Positions 14,840-22,711 of a stretch of DNA of 24,331 nucleotides are shown piece after piece; the first letter of the stretch is position 1; the number at the start of each line of letters is the position of its first letter. This DNA is from Dehalococcoidia bacterium. GTDB taxonomy: Bacteria; Chloroflexota; Dehalococcoidia; JACQUA01. The translations under genes were made by a program, and so were the position numbers. A model generated the notes under the pieces. The model searched no databases. It was not told the DNA's origin and was given only the letters and a program-made list of their open reading frames with translations. The stretch is from the NCBI GenBank assembly GCA_030689845.1, contig JAUYHV010000004.1, forward strand, positions 1-24,331. The letters run 5' to 3'.

Positions 14840-15994
14840 ATGGAAAAGGACGTAGCCATTGTTGGGGTTGGTCAGAGCGCATTTGTTCGCGGCAGCGATA
14901 TGGCAGTGAGGGAACTCTGCTTTTTAGCATTTTCTGAAGCTTTGGAAGGTTTGAAGTTAAAATCAAACCAAATAGAAGCCTCAATAATATGCTCTGCCCC
15001 GGAATATGACAAACAAAGGAGCCCGGCTGGAGTCATCGCCGAGTACCTGAATCTGATACCTAATCCTACGATGTATGTTGAGACGGTGTGTTCCTCTAGT
15101 ACCACCGGGCTAAGGGTTGGATACTCCCTGATAAAGTCCGGCCTTCATAATGTTGTTGCTGTAATCGGGTTTCAAAAAATGTCTGAACTATCCTCAAGGG
15201 ATGCAGCAGAACGTATGGGGCGAGGTGGCGACATCATATGGGAATCTCCTTTTGGACTCACCATGCCTGCGGGGTATGCGATGTATGCACGGGCCCACAT
15301 GGCGGCCTATGGAACAACGGAAGAGCAAATGGCGAAGGTAAGGGTAAAAAATTCATCTTATGGCTCTCTAAACGCCAAGGCAGTGTACAGAAAAATACTG
15401 ACCCTTGAAGAAATTATGCAATCCGAGCCTGTAACAACTCCTTTTAAACGGTTCGACTGTTGTGCTAATGCTGATGGAGCTTCATGTATCATCCTTGCCA
15501 GCAAGGGTGTTGCAGAAAAACTGACAGGAAAACCCGTTTGGATTATGGGGTTGGGTTCAGCAACTGACAGCACTTCAATGAGCGGAAGAAAAGTGCTGAC
15601 AGGTCTCAGTTGTGCGAAGAATGCTGCAAAGCAAGCTTACGATATGGCTGGAATAGGACCGGAAGACATTGATGTGGCAGAGGTACATGATTGCTTCACC
15701 ATATCGGAAATCCTTGCTTACGAAGATTTAGGGTTTGCTGGCCCCGGGGAGGGACCGAAGCTTATAGATGAAAAACAGACCTATCTCGATGGCAAGATAC
15801 CCGTTAATGTGGATGGAGGTCTCCTGTCAAAAGGCCATCCTATCGGAGCTACCGGAGGTTCTCAGGTCAGAACCATTGTAAAACAACTTAGAGGTGAAGG
15901 AAAAGACATTCAAGTAAAAAAGGCAACAATAGGGTTGGTACACAACATCGGGGGAGTGGGTATTTATGGAAATGTTACAATCTTAGGGAGGTAA
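14840..15994 (+). CDS. Thiolase, SCP-x/archaeal type
   Basis: Thiolase-fold acyl-CoA acyltransferase catalysing condensation or thiolytic cleavage of beta-ketoacyl-CoA. It has 384 residues. Nucleophile Cys84 is in VETVCSSSTTG; His282 in EVHDCFTISE; His332 in GHPIGATG. The second cysteine of classical thiolases (CxG near the C-terminus) is replaced by HNIGGVG (367-373), the pattern of the SCP-x/archaeal branch. The start ATG has AAAGGAG 8-9 nt upstream. A DUF35 OB-fold gene follows after 7 nt. Such thiolase-DUF35 pairs form functional complexes, for example in archaeal mevalonate synthesis and the BbsA-BbsB thiolase of anaerobic toluene degradation. The acyl substrate here is unknown. Confidence 0.93.
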   Translation: MEKDVAIVGVGQSAFVRGSDMAVRELCFLAFSEALEGLKLKSNQIEASIICSAPEYDKQRSPAGVIAEYLNLIPNPTMYVETVCSSSTTGLRVGYSLIKSGLHNVVAVIGFQKMSELSSRDAAERMGRGGDIIWESPFGLTMPAGYAMYARAHMAAYGTTEEQMAKVRVKNSSYGSLNAKAVYRKILTLEEIMQSEPVTTPFKRFDCCANADGASCIILASKGVAEKLTGKPVWIMGLGSATDSTSMSGRKVLTGLSCAKNAAKQAYDMAGIGPEDIDVAEVHDCFTISEILAYEDLGFAGPGEGPKLIDEKQTYLDGKIPVNVDGGLLSKGHPIGATGGSQVRTIVKQLRGEGKDIQVKKATIGLVHNIGGVGIYGNVTILGR

Positions 15995-16001
15995 ACCACC
16001 A

Positions 16002-16415
16002 ATGGGTTTCGAAAGATTTGGAACCGTTAGCTTTACCACAGAGACCAAAGCAGCCGACTTTATAAACTACCTGGAAAAGGGACAGGTTTCAGCTACAAGG
16101 TGTAAAAAATGCGGTCGTGTATATTTTCCCCCGAGGGTACAATGTGCCGACGACCTGACTACCGAAGTGGAATGGACCAGTTTATCGGAGTCTGGTACAC
16201 TTTTGACCTTTACCCAGGTTAACTATGGGCCCAGTGGATTTGAAAACGATACTCCTTACACACTGGCGGTTGTCGAATTCGACGAGGGAATAAGGGTTTT
16301 CGGCCGCCTGGATAAAACAATCCCTTCGGGAGACATAAAAGTTGGCATGAAGCTCAGGGCGGAACGTCTGAACCTGGCGGAGGGAAAAATATCCTACCAG
16401 TTTGTGAAAGCCTGA
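16002..16415 (+). CDS. DUF35 OB-fold, rubredoxin-like zinc-ribbon protein (thiolase partner)
   Basis: Small acyl-CoA-binding partner of SCP-x-type thiolases, 137 residues. The N-terminal helix (FINYLEKGQ) leads into a zinc ribbon with Cys34, Cys37 and Cys48 (RCKKCGRVYFPPRVQC). The expected fourth ligand, normally Cys in C-x2-C, is Asp51 (CADD), so zinc binding may be weakened or use another residue. The OB fold follows (TLLTFTQVNYGPSGFENDTPYTLAVVEF..GIRVFGRLD). ATG 16002 is 7 nt after the thiolase stop with GGGAGGT 8 nt upstream; the two genes are clearly one unit. In known complexes DUF35 bridges the thiolase and its partner and holds the CoA moiety. Confidence 0.92.
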   Translation: MGFERFGTVSFTTETKAADFINYLEKGQVSATRCKKCGRVYFPPRVQCADDLTTEVEWTSLSESGTLLTFTQVNYGPSGFENDTPYTLAVVEFDEGIRVFGRLDKTIPSGDIKVGMKLRAERLNLAEGKISYQFVKA

Positions 16416-16470
16416 TAATAAAGGGACCCGTATTTTTTCACAAACTACTTCCGGTTAAAAGTGCCGTCCA

Positions 16471-17160
16471 GTGAGATTTATTGAGCCGCTGAAAAAGGCT
16501 TTATTCCTTTCACGGCTTAATAGGTTTGCAGTGCTTGTTGACCTTAACGGCATAAGAATTACGGCTCACTTAGCTAATTCCGGCAGGCTCAAGGAAGTGC
16601 TGGTGGAAGGTAAAGAGGTTTTCCTTCTTGCCCGTAACCGGAAGGAACGCAAAACAGCTTACGATATGGTGCTGGTATCAGACTGCGGCACTTTAATAAG
16701 CGTTGACGCACGGTTACCCGGAGACCTGGTTGCAGAAGCATTGAGGGAAAGCAAATTGCTACCTTTCAAACACTTTAATTCTTTTCGCAGAGAGGTAACT
16801 TACGGGAAAAGCCGCCTTGATTTTCAGGTATGTAACAACGGGGCTGAATGTCTTATCGAGGTTAAATCCGTTACAAAAGTATTTGATGGTACAGCTATGT
16901 TTCCCGATGCTGTAACAAGCAGGGGAGCCAGGCACCTGGAAGCATTAATGGATGCAGCTAATAAGGGTATGGAAGCTGCTGTTATTTTTGTTGTACAAAG
17001 AAACGACGCTGGTGGTTTTACCCCGGATGACAATTCAGACCCTAATTTCGGGAAAGTTTTCCGGGAAGCAATGGCTGAAGGTGTAAAAGCATTCGCTTAT
17101 AAGTGCCTGGTTACCCGGGAAGAAGTGGAAATTGAAAATGAAATACCTGTTCGATTTTAG
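16471..17160 (+). CDS. sfsA: DNA/RNA nuclease SfsA family protein
   Basis: SfsA-family protein, 229 residues, the normal length. Family motifs are HLANSGRLKEVL (33-44), GKSRLDF with Asp117, IEVKSVT with Glu130 and Lys132, and MFPDAVTSRGARHLEAL. Asp117 with Glu130-x-Lys132 is a PD-(D/E)xK-type nuclease core preceded by an OB-like N-terminal domain. The name comes from 'sugar fermentation stimulation' in E. coli; nuclease activity has been reported for the family, but the physiological role is unsettled. The start is GTG 16471 without a strong ribosome site, 55 bp after the DUF35 gene. Probably a housekeeping passenger rather than part of the thiolase pathway. Confidence 0.95.
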   Translation: MRFIEPLKKALFLSRLNRFAVLVDLNGIRITAHLANSGRLKEVLVEGKEVFLLARNRKERKTAYDMVLVSDCGTLISVDARLPGDLVAEALRESKLLPFKHFNSFRREVTYGKSRLDFQVCNNGAECLIEVKSVTKVFDGTAMFPDAVTSRGARHLEALMDAANKGMEAAVIFVVQRNDAGGFTPDDNSDPNFGKVFREAMAEGVKAFAYKCLVTREEVEIENEIPVRF

Positions 17161-17273
17161 GTGACCCTATTGTTGATGTTGGCGCCATTTTTATTGGCAT
17201 TACGTATAATAGATGAAATCACCGGTTAAGTCTTGGTTTTGTTATTATTAAAAAACGACCTCTGTAGTTTCCT

Positions 17274-17282
17274 TGCTATAAT
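17274..17282 (+). promoter_or_regulatory. Extended -10 promoter upstream of the first molybdopterin oxidoreductase
   Basis: TGCTATAAT (17274-17282) is a perfect extended -10 without a good -35. It implies a leader of roughly 145 nt before ATG 17433, containing a small hairpin ACAAAC-TTTC-GTTTGT near 17340-17355. I could not match the leader to the Moco or other riboswitch consensus. Confidence 0.5.
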
Positions 17283-17432
17283 GGTGAGAGATTACCCGGG
17301 TTAACAGGCTTTTCTCGGGGGACAATATTACTTCGTAACAAACTTTCGTTTGTATGAATTGCCTTAACGATATTTATTTATTAAATTACCGGGTCGGCTT
17401 GGATTCAGTTATTTTACGGGAAGGAGTCGGTA

Positions 17433-19838
17433 ATGAGCGGCAACACAATATCTTATAAAAAGGGTTTTTGTGCCCAGTGTGTTTCTCTTTGCCCCATTAT
17501 TTGTCAGGTGGAGAATGGAAGATTAACCAGGATAATAGCCGATAAGGAACATCCCAACGCAAATGATCTTTGCCCGAAGGGGCTGGCCGGACCGGAACTG
17601 GTGTATAACAGTCAGCGGTTGCGCCATCCCATGAGGAGAACAAATCCCAAGGACGATCCTGATCCTGGTTGGCAGCCTATCACCTGGGAAGAAGCCCTGG
17701 ACAGCATAGCCGGTAAACTAAAGGATATAAAAGAGCAGTTTGGTCCTGAATGTGTTGCCTTCAGCCGTCCAGGTGTAGGTTCATCGCCGGCTTCCCTTTT
17801 TGATGATTATGTAAGCCGGCTTGCCTATGCCTTCGGAACACCGAATACCCTGTCTACAACACACATCTGCCAATGGAACCGGGATAGCGGAAGTAAGTAT
17901 ACCTATGGTCTTCAACCGACAGCCAAACCGGAATTTAAAAATACCCGTTGCATCGTCTTGTGGGGTCATAATCCGTACGCGACTGCCAGGGATTACGTGC
18001 GGGAGATCAGAAATGCCCTGCGCCGTGGCGTCAAGCTTGTTGTGGTTGATCCACGAAGAACAGAAGCGGCAGACAGGGCCCATTTGTGGTTGCAGCCTCG
18101 TCCAGGCACCGACGGATCCCTTATACTTGGCATGTTAAACGTGATTATCAACGAGGATTTGTTCGATAAAGAATTTGTAACAAAATGGACCAACGCTCCG
18201 TTTCTTGTGCGCCGTGACACCGGGAAACTTCTGGATACTGCGGATGTGTCTGGAAAATTCAGCCCTGGTAATTATGTTGTCTGGGACCCGGTCGAAAATA
18301 ATCCCCAGGCCTATCGCATCGATACAAGGAATTACGGGAAAGCAGACATTATTCCAACTCTCTTTGGTTCGTGTTCCATCCGCATGGTGGGTGAAGTTAT
18401 TGAGTGCGATACCGTGTTGCAGCTTTTAAAAGAGTTGGTGGACGATTATCCACCCGCAAAAGTTAGCAGTATAACGGGTGTGCCGTATGAAAATATAATA
18501 GAGGCAGCGAGAATATTATTCTCAAATAAGCCGGTGAGCTACTCCATTCATAACGGGTTGGAACAGCACACTAATAGTGTTCAAACGAACAGGGCTCTAT
18601 CTATTTTATATTCATTAACAGGTAATTATGATTCTGTGGGCGGTAACGTAATTTACCCGTTAATCCCCAATAACCCTGTACGCGGCATGGAATTAATTAC
18701 AGCGGAAATGAAGCGAAAGATTCTAGGGATACAAAAATTCCCCCTTGGACCACCAGGATTACCGGGTTCGGTCCACAGCTATGAATTATTTAATGCGATC
18801 ATGACGGGAAAGCCATACCCTATTAAAGCAGTAGTTGCTTTTGGAAGTAATATCGTTATGGATGGCTGTCAAGGATTAAATGCATTAAAAGCGTTAAGGT
18901 CCTTGGATTTCTTTGCTCAGGTAGAGCTTTTTTTAACCCCTTCAGCGAACCTCGCCGATATCGTCTTGCCTGCTTCTACCTTTTTCGAAAGTCCTACATT
19001 CAGGCTGAATTTTCCCTTTTCCCTGGAAAACAGGCGCCATATCCAGCATGTACAGTACCGGCCGCCGGTAATTTCTCCACTTCATAATTCGCGACCGGAC
19101 ATGGAAATAATATTCCAGTTAGCAAAAAAACTGGGTGTTGGAAAATATTTCTGGAATGGGAACATTGACTCTGCCTTTAATTACCAGATGGAACCCCTGG
19201 GATTGACGTTGCAGGAACTGGAAAAACACCCCGGAGGAATTTCATATAATTTCCCGACGGAATATAAAAAATACGAAAGAATAAACCCTGTTACGGGTAG
19301 CGTACAGGGATTCCCAACACCTTCCGGGAGGATTGAGATATTTTCGCAGCAATTCAAGGACCACGGGTACGACGCGCTGCCAAACTATGTCGAACCGGCC
19401 ATGAGCCCTGTATCCAGACGGGAATTAGCTAAAGAATACCCGTTGATTTTCAGTTGCCGTAAACTCCTCCAATATTGTCACGGGCAACACCGGTCTATCC
19501 CGTCTCTCCGGAAAGCTGTCCCCCACCCATTCCTGGAAATAAACCAGGAAAATGCCAGCGAGTTGAGTATAAATCAAGGGGACTGGGTACTGGTAGAATC
19601 TCCATATGGGAAAGCCAGGTTAAAGGCTATAATCACAGATAGAGTAGCATACGGGGTTGTATTTTCCCAGCATGGTTGGTGGCAGCCATGCCCTGAACTT
19701 AACTTGCCGGGATATAATCCTTACACCGATGAGGGTTCAAATATAAATAACCTTGTTCCCACGGTGGAAGTCGACCCTGTTGACGGCTCGATTCCATATA
19801 AATCTTACCTGTGCCGGGTAAGCAAGTTGGCTACATAG
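17433..19838 (+). CDS. Molybdopterin (Mo/W-bisMGD) oxidoreductase, DMSO-reductase superfamily, copy 1
   Basis: Catalytic protein of the DMSO-reductase superfamily, 801 residues, reaction unknown. The N-terminal [4Fe-4S] site is Cys13-x2-Cys16-x3-Cys20 and Cys47 (CPKG). Cys146 in STTHICQWNRD lies where acetylene hydratase has its tungsten ligand Cys141. Bis-MGD-binding segments include LVVVDPRRTEAA, LWLQPRPGTDGSL, SLTGNYDSVGGN and TPSANLADIVLPASTFFE. The C-terminal cofactor-binding beta-barrel starts near LIFSCRKLLQYCHGQHRSIPSLR. There is no Tat signal, so it should be cytoplasmic. No FeS-subunit or membrane-anchor gene adjoins it. Acetylene hydratase's essential Asp13 is replaced by Val17, so that activity is unlikely. 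ATG 17433 has GGAAGGAG upstream; a paralogue follows after 160 bp. Confidence 0.92.
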   Translation: MSGNTISYKKGFCAQCVSLCPIICQVENGRLTRIIADKEHPNANDLCPKGLAGPELVYNSQRLRHPMRRTNPKDDPDPGWQPITWEEALDSIAGKLKDIKEQFGPECVAFSRPGVGSSPASLFDDYVSRLAYAFGTPNTLSTTHICQWNRDSGSKYTYGLQPTAKPEFKNTRCIVLWGHNPYATARDYVREIRNALRRGVKLVVVDPRRTEAADRAHLWLQPRPGTDGSLILGMLNVIINEDLFDKEFVTKWTNAPFLVRRDTGKLLDTADVSGKFSPGNYVVWDPVENNPQAYRIDTRNYGKADIIPTLFGSCSIRMVGEVIECDTVLQLLKELVDDYPPAKVSSITGVPYENIIEAARILFSNKPVSYSIHNGLEQHTNSVQTNRALSILYSLTGNYDSVGGNVIYPLIPNNPVRGMELITAEMKRKILGIQKFPLGPPGLPGSVHSYELFNAIMTGKPYPIKAVVAFGSNIVMDGCQGLNALKALRSLDFFAQVELFLTPSANLADIVLPASTFFESPTFRLNFPFSLENRRHIQHVQYRPPVISPLHNSRPDMEIIFQLAKKLGVGKYFWNGNIDSAFNYQMEPLGLTLQELEKHPGGISYNFPTEYKKYERINPVTGSVQGFPTPSGRIEIFSQQFKDHGYDALPNYVEPAMSPVSRRELAKEYPLIFSCRKLLQYCHGQHRSIPSLRKAVPHPFLEINQENASELSINQGDWVLVESPYGKARLKAIITDRVAYGVVFSQHGWWQPCPELNLPGYNPYTDEGSNINNLVPTVEVDPVDGSIPYKSYLCRVSKLAT

Positions 19839-19998
19839 TTATTTTTAAAAAAGGTATCCAGGGTGTTTTTCCGCAAACACGGCTTAAGGGGAGTGTCAAT
19901 TTAATATAACCCGTTTTAAAATAGCGGTATATCAAAGGATATTTAATAAACAATACAGCAATGGTAGAAAACAATACTCATAATCGTGGAGGCTTTTC

Positions 19999-22410
19999 AT
20001 GGTAAGTACAACTATCGGAACAAAAAAAATAAAAAGTTACTGCGCATTATGCGGTTCAATGTGTCCCATCGTTTGCTCTGTCAGGGACGGTGTTTTTACT
20101 GCTGTGGAAGCCGATAAAGATAGTCCACGGTGGGTCCCTTTATGTCCCAAAGGAGTCGCCGGGCCGGAACTCGTATATGACAAAAACCGTTTGAAGTACC
20201 CCATGAAACGAACTTCTCCTAAGGGTACCCCCGATGCTGGTTGGGAAAGGATCAGCTGGGATGAAGCCCTGAATACCGTGGCCAGAAAACTTAGCGAGAT
20301 AAAGGCCAGGTACGGCGCCGAGTCAATAGCTTTTTGCCGCCCCGGCCCCGGTGGGTCTCCGGCTGGGGATTTTATGGACTGGCTGTGGCGCCTTGCTAAC
20401 GCTATCAACACTCCTAACACAATATCCACAACCCATGTATGCCAGTGGCACAGGGATCATGCTTCCAATTTTACCTACGGAAAAGAGGGAATAGGGGTTC
20501 CTGATATTACCAATGCCGCCGGAATGCTTTTTTGGGGCGCTAATCCTTTCGCTACGGCACCCAAGCGTTTTCACAGTGTGGTAAAAGCGCAGAAAAGAGG
20601 AGCAAAATTACTGGTAATAGACCCCAGACGCTCTGAAACTGCTGCCCGGGCCGACCTGTGGTTGCAGTTGAAACCCGGGACAGATGCTGCTCTTGCTATG
20701 AGCCTTGTTAATTTTCTTTTGACTGAAACCCTGTTCGATAAGGAATTTGCCTTGCAATGGACGAATGGACCATTTCTTGTCCGCCGTGACACCGGAGACC
20801 TGTTAACGGCCAGGGATATTGACTCGAGCGGTGATTCTTCCGCGTTTGTTGTGTGGGATACAAATTCCTGTAGTCCAGCAATATATAACGTTGTTACCAG
20901 AACATATATAAACGACTCCATAGCACCCGCCCTTGAAGGCGAGTATCAGGTTCCAGGGATTGATGGCAAGTCAATTTCCTGCGACACGGTATTCACCCTG
21001 TTGCGAGAACAGGTAAAGCACTATTCTCCGACGGCAGCTGCGATTGTTACGGGAGTCCCTGCGGAAAAAATACAACAGGCGGGGCGGATGCTGGGGACGA
21101 TTAAACCATTTTGCTATCATACTTACACGGGCATCGAGCAAAGCGTTAATGCTACATATACGAACAGAGCTGTTGCCATTTTATATGCCTTGACGGGTAA
21201 CTACGATTCTGAAGGAGGTAATCTGGCATTGCCTGCCACTCCTTCAAATCGGTACAAGGGGATTGAGTTTCTGCCACCTGAGCAAAGGAAGAAGCGACTG
21301 GGGTTGCAGACGAGACCTTTGGGGCCTGCTTCTCAAGCCGAATCAGTTGCCGGAGTGGAATTCTATAATGCAATTTTGACCGGGAAACCCTATTCCGTGA
21401 AAGCACTTGTTTCCCTGGGCGGTAACTTGATTATGAATTCAAGCCAGAGCGCCAAGGGCAGGGAAGCCTTAAATAAACTCGAGTTTTATGTCCATGGAGA
21501 TTTGTTTTTAACACCTTCAGCAGAGCTTGCTGACATCGTCCTTCCGATATCCACATTTTTCGAGGGAGAAGCATTTCGGGCCGGGTTCAGGGAAAGTGTG
21601 GATGGCTATTATCAATATCAGCACCGGCCGGCCATACTTCCTCCCCTGCATGAGTCCCGACCGGATATGGAAGTTATCTTTGATCTGGCAACCCGCCTGG
21701 AAGAAGGAAGCAAGTTCTGGAATGGAAAGGTGGAAGAGGGGTTGTCTTATATGCTGAAACCATCGGGGTTGACTTTGGAGCAACTGAGAAACAGTCCGGG
21801 AGGTGTTACTTTAAATATTCCTATCTCCTATAAGAAATATAAAAACGTAGACAAACTTACTGGTGAAATAAAAGGTTTTCAGACTCCGTCAGGCAAAGTA
21901 GAGATGTTCAACCAAAAATTTAAAGATAATGGCTACAGCCCTTTACCGGTTTACCATGAGCCACCGTGCGATGAAAAGGAAAATCCCGAACTTGCCCGGG
22001 ATTTTCCCTTAACTCTTATCGGCGCTTCATTGCTGCAATATTGTCACGGACAACAGCGGTCTGTACCATCGTTACGTAAGTCAGCCCCTCACCCATTCGT
22101 TGAAATCCATCCCGAAACTGCTGAAGGGTTATCTGTGAAAAATGGAGATGACGTTAGACTGGAAACTCCTTATGGAAGTATTCTTTTAAAAGCCAAAATC
22201 ACAGATAAGATAGCTCCGGGAGTAGTCGCATCACAAAAAGGATGGTGGCAGGCATGTCCCGAACTCAATTTACCCGGTTACGATCCTTATTCCAGCAATG
22301 GTGCCAACCTTAATCTTATTTACCCTGATAATCTACGCGATCCAGTATCTGGTTCCCTACCGTACAACGCATACCGTTGCAGAATAAAGAAGGCCGTGGG
22401 CAACCGCTGA
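19999..22410 (+). CDS. Molybdopterin (Mo/W-bisMGD) oxidoreductase, DMSO-reductase superfamily, copy 2
   Basis: Paralogue of the preceding gene, colinear over its whole 803 residues, evidently from tandem duplication. [4Fe-4S] ligands are Cys15, Cys18, Cys22 and Cys49; the presumed Mo/W ligand is Cys148 in STTHVCQWHRDH. MGD-binding motifs are LLVIDPRRSETAARADLWL, LTGNYDSEGGN and TPSAELADIVLPISTFFEGE, with a C-terminal LLQYCHGQQRSVPSLRKSAPHPF block nearly identical to copy 1. The position after the second cluster Cys is Gly19 (Val17 in copy 1, Asp13 in acetylene hydratase). No signal peptide. ATG 19999 has GGAGG 6 nt upstream. The two copies could be subunits of a heterodimer or enzymes for related substrates. 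Its TGA stop directly abuts the stop of the convergent flavoprotein fragment. Confidence 0.92.
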   Translation: MVSTTIGTKKIKSYCALCGSMCPIVCSVRDGVFTAVEADKDSPRWVPLCPKGVAGPELVYDKNRLKYPMKRTSPKGTPDAGWERISWDEALNTVARKLSEIKARYGAESIAFCRPGPGGSPAGDFMDWLWRLANAINTPNTISTTHVCQWHRDHASNFTYGKEGIGVPDITNAAGMLFWGANPFATAPKRFHSVVKAQKRGAKLLVIDPRRSETAARADLWLQLKPGTDAALAMSLVNFLLTETLFDKEFALQWTNGPFLVRRDTGDLLTARDIDSSGDSSAFVVWDTNSCSPAIYNVVTRTYINDSIAPALEGEYQVPGIDGKSISCDTVFTLLREQVKHYSPTAAAIVTGVPAEKIQQAGRMLGTIKPFCYHTYTGIEQSVNATYTNRAVAILYALTGNYDSEGGNLALPATPSNRYKGIEFLPPEQRKKRLGLQTRPLGPASQAESVAGVEFYNAILTGKPYSVKALVSLGGNLIMNSSQSAKGREALNKLEFYVHGDLFLTPSAELADIVLPISTFFEGEAFRAGFRESVDGYYQYQHRPAILPPLHESRPDMEVIFDLATRLEEGSKFWNGKVEEGLSYMLKPSGLTLEQLRNSPGGVTLNIPISYKKYKNVDKLTGEIKGFQTPSGKVEMFNQKFKDNGYSPLPVYHEPPCDEKENPELARDFPLTLIGASLLQYCHGQQRSVPSLRKSAPHPFVEIHPETAEGLSVKNGDDVRLETPYGSILLKAKITDKIAPGVVASQKGWWQACPELNLPGYDPYSSNGANLNLIYPDNLRDPVSGSLPYNAYRCRIKKAVGNR

Positions 22411-22689
22411 TTACGGTTTCTCCTTAACAGCAGCGGCAGCGTTTTCCCCGGCCATCCGGCCAAAAACCAGAGCTATCGGCAGCCCGGAAGTTGCTCCTGC
22501 ATCGTTTGTTATTATCCCGGGTTTGTAGAGGTCCTCTCTTCTTTTTTCTACCATTGGAGGTAGTTTATCAATAATGGTGACTTTTGCGCCCTTATCTGAA
22601 GCTTCAATAGCAGCCGAAAGATCGGCTAAACCCGCACCCAGAACTAAAACATCCTGGTTAATTATATGTTTGTTTTTCCCAATTGACAT
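22411..22689 (-). pseudogene. Internally deleted FAD-dependent reductase (92-residue in-frame remnant)
   Basis: A miniature of the neighbouring flavoprotein. Residues 1-63 correspond to the N-terminal FAD-binding Rossmann unit (QDVLVLGAGLADLSAAIEA, then VTIIDKLPPMV). From residue 64 the sequence jumps to the C-terminal helix (GATSGLPIALVFGRMAGE). Aligned with the intact neighbour, its residues 64-446 are missing (383 codons, an exact multiple of three), so the frame is kept. The dinucleotide motif is damaged: GAGLAD instead of GAGIAG. ATG 22689 retains GAGGG 7 nt upstream, so it may still be translated; a longer upstream frame from 22770 overlaps the intact gene and is unlikely. It cannot hold a substrate or full FAD site. 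Most likely a degenerate paralogue following tandem duplication; a functional small protein is possible. Confidence 0.8.
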
Positions 22690-22711
22690 TATGTTACCCT
22701 CTTTATGCCAG

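Noticed and set aside
17283..17432. Molybdenum-cofactor riboswitch in the leader of the first Mo/W enzyme
   Set aside because: Attractive by context, but I could not find the conserved Moco-motif segments; only a short unrelated hairpin is visible.
17433..22410. Acetylene hydratase as the name of the two Mo/W enzymes
   Set aside because: The metal-ligand Cys matches, but the catalytic Asp13 equivalent is Val or Gly and the neighbouring residues differ; only the superfamily can be supported.
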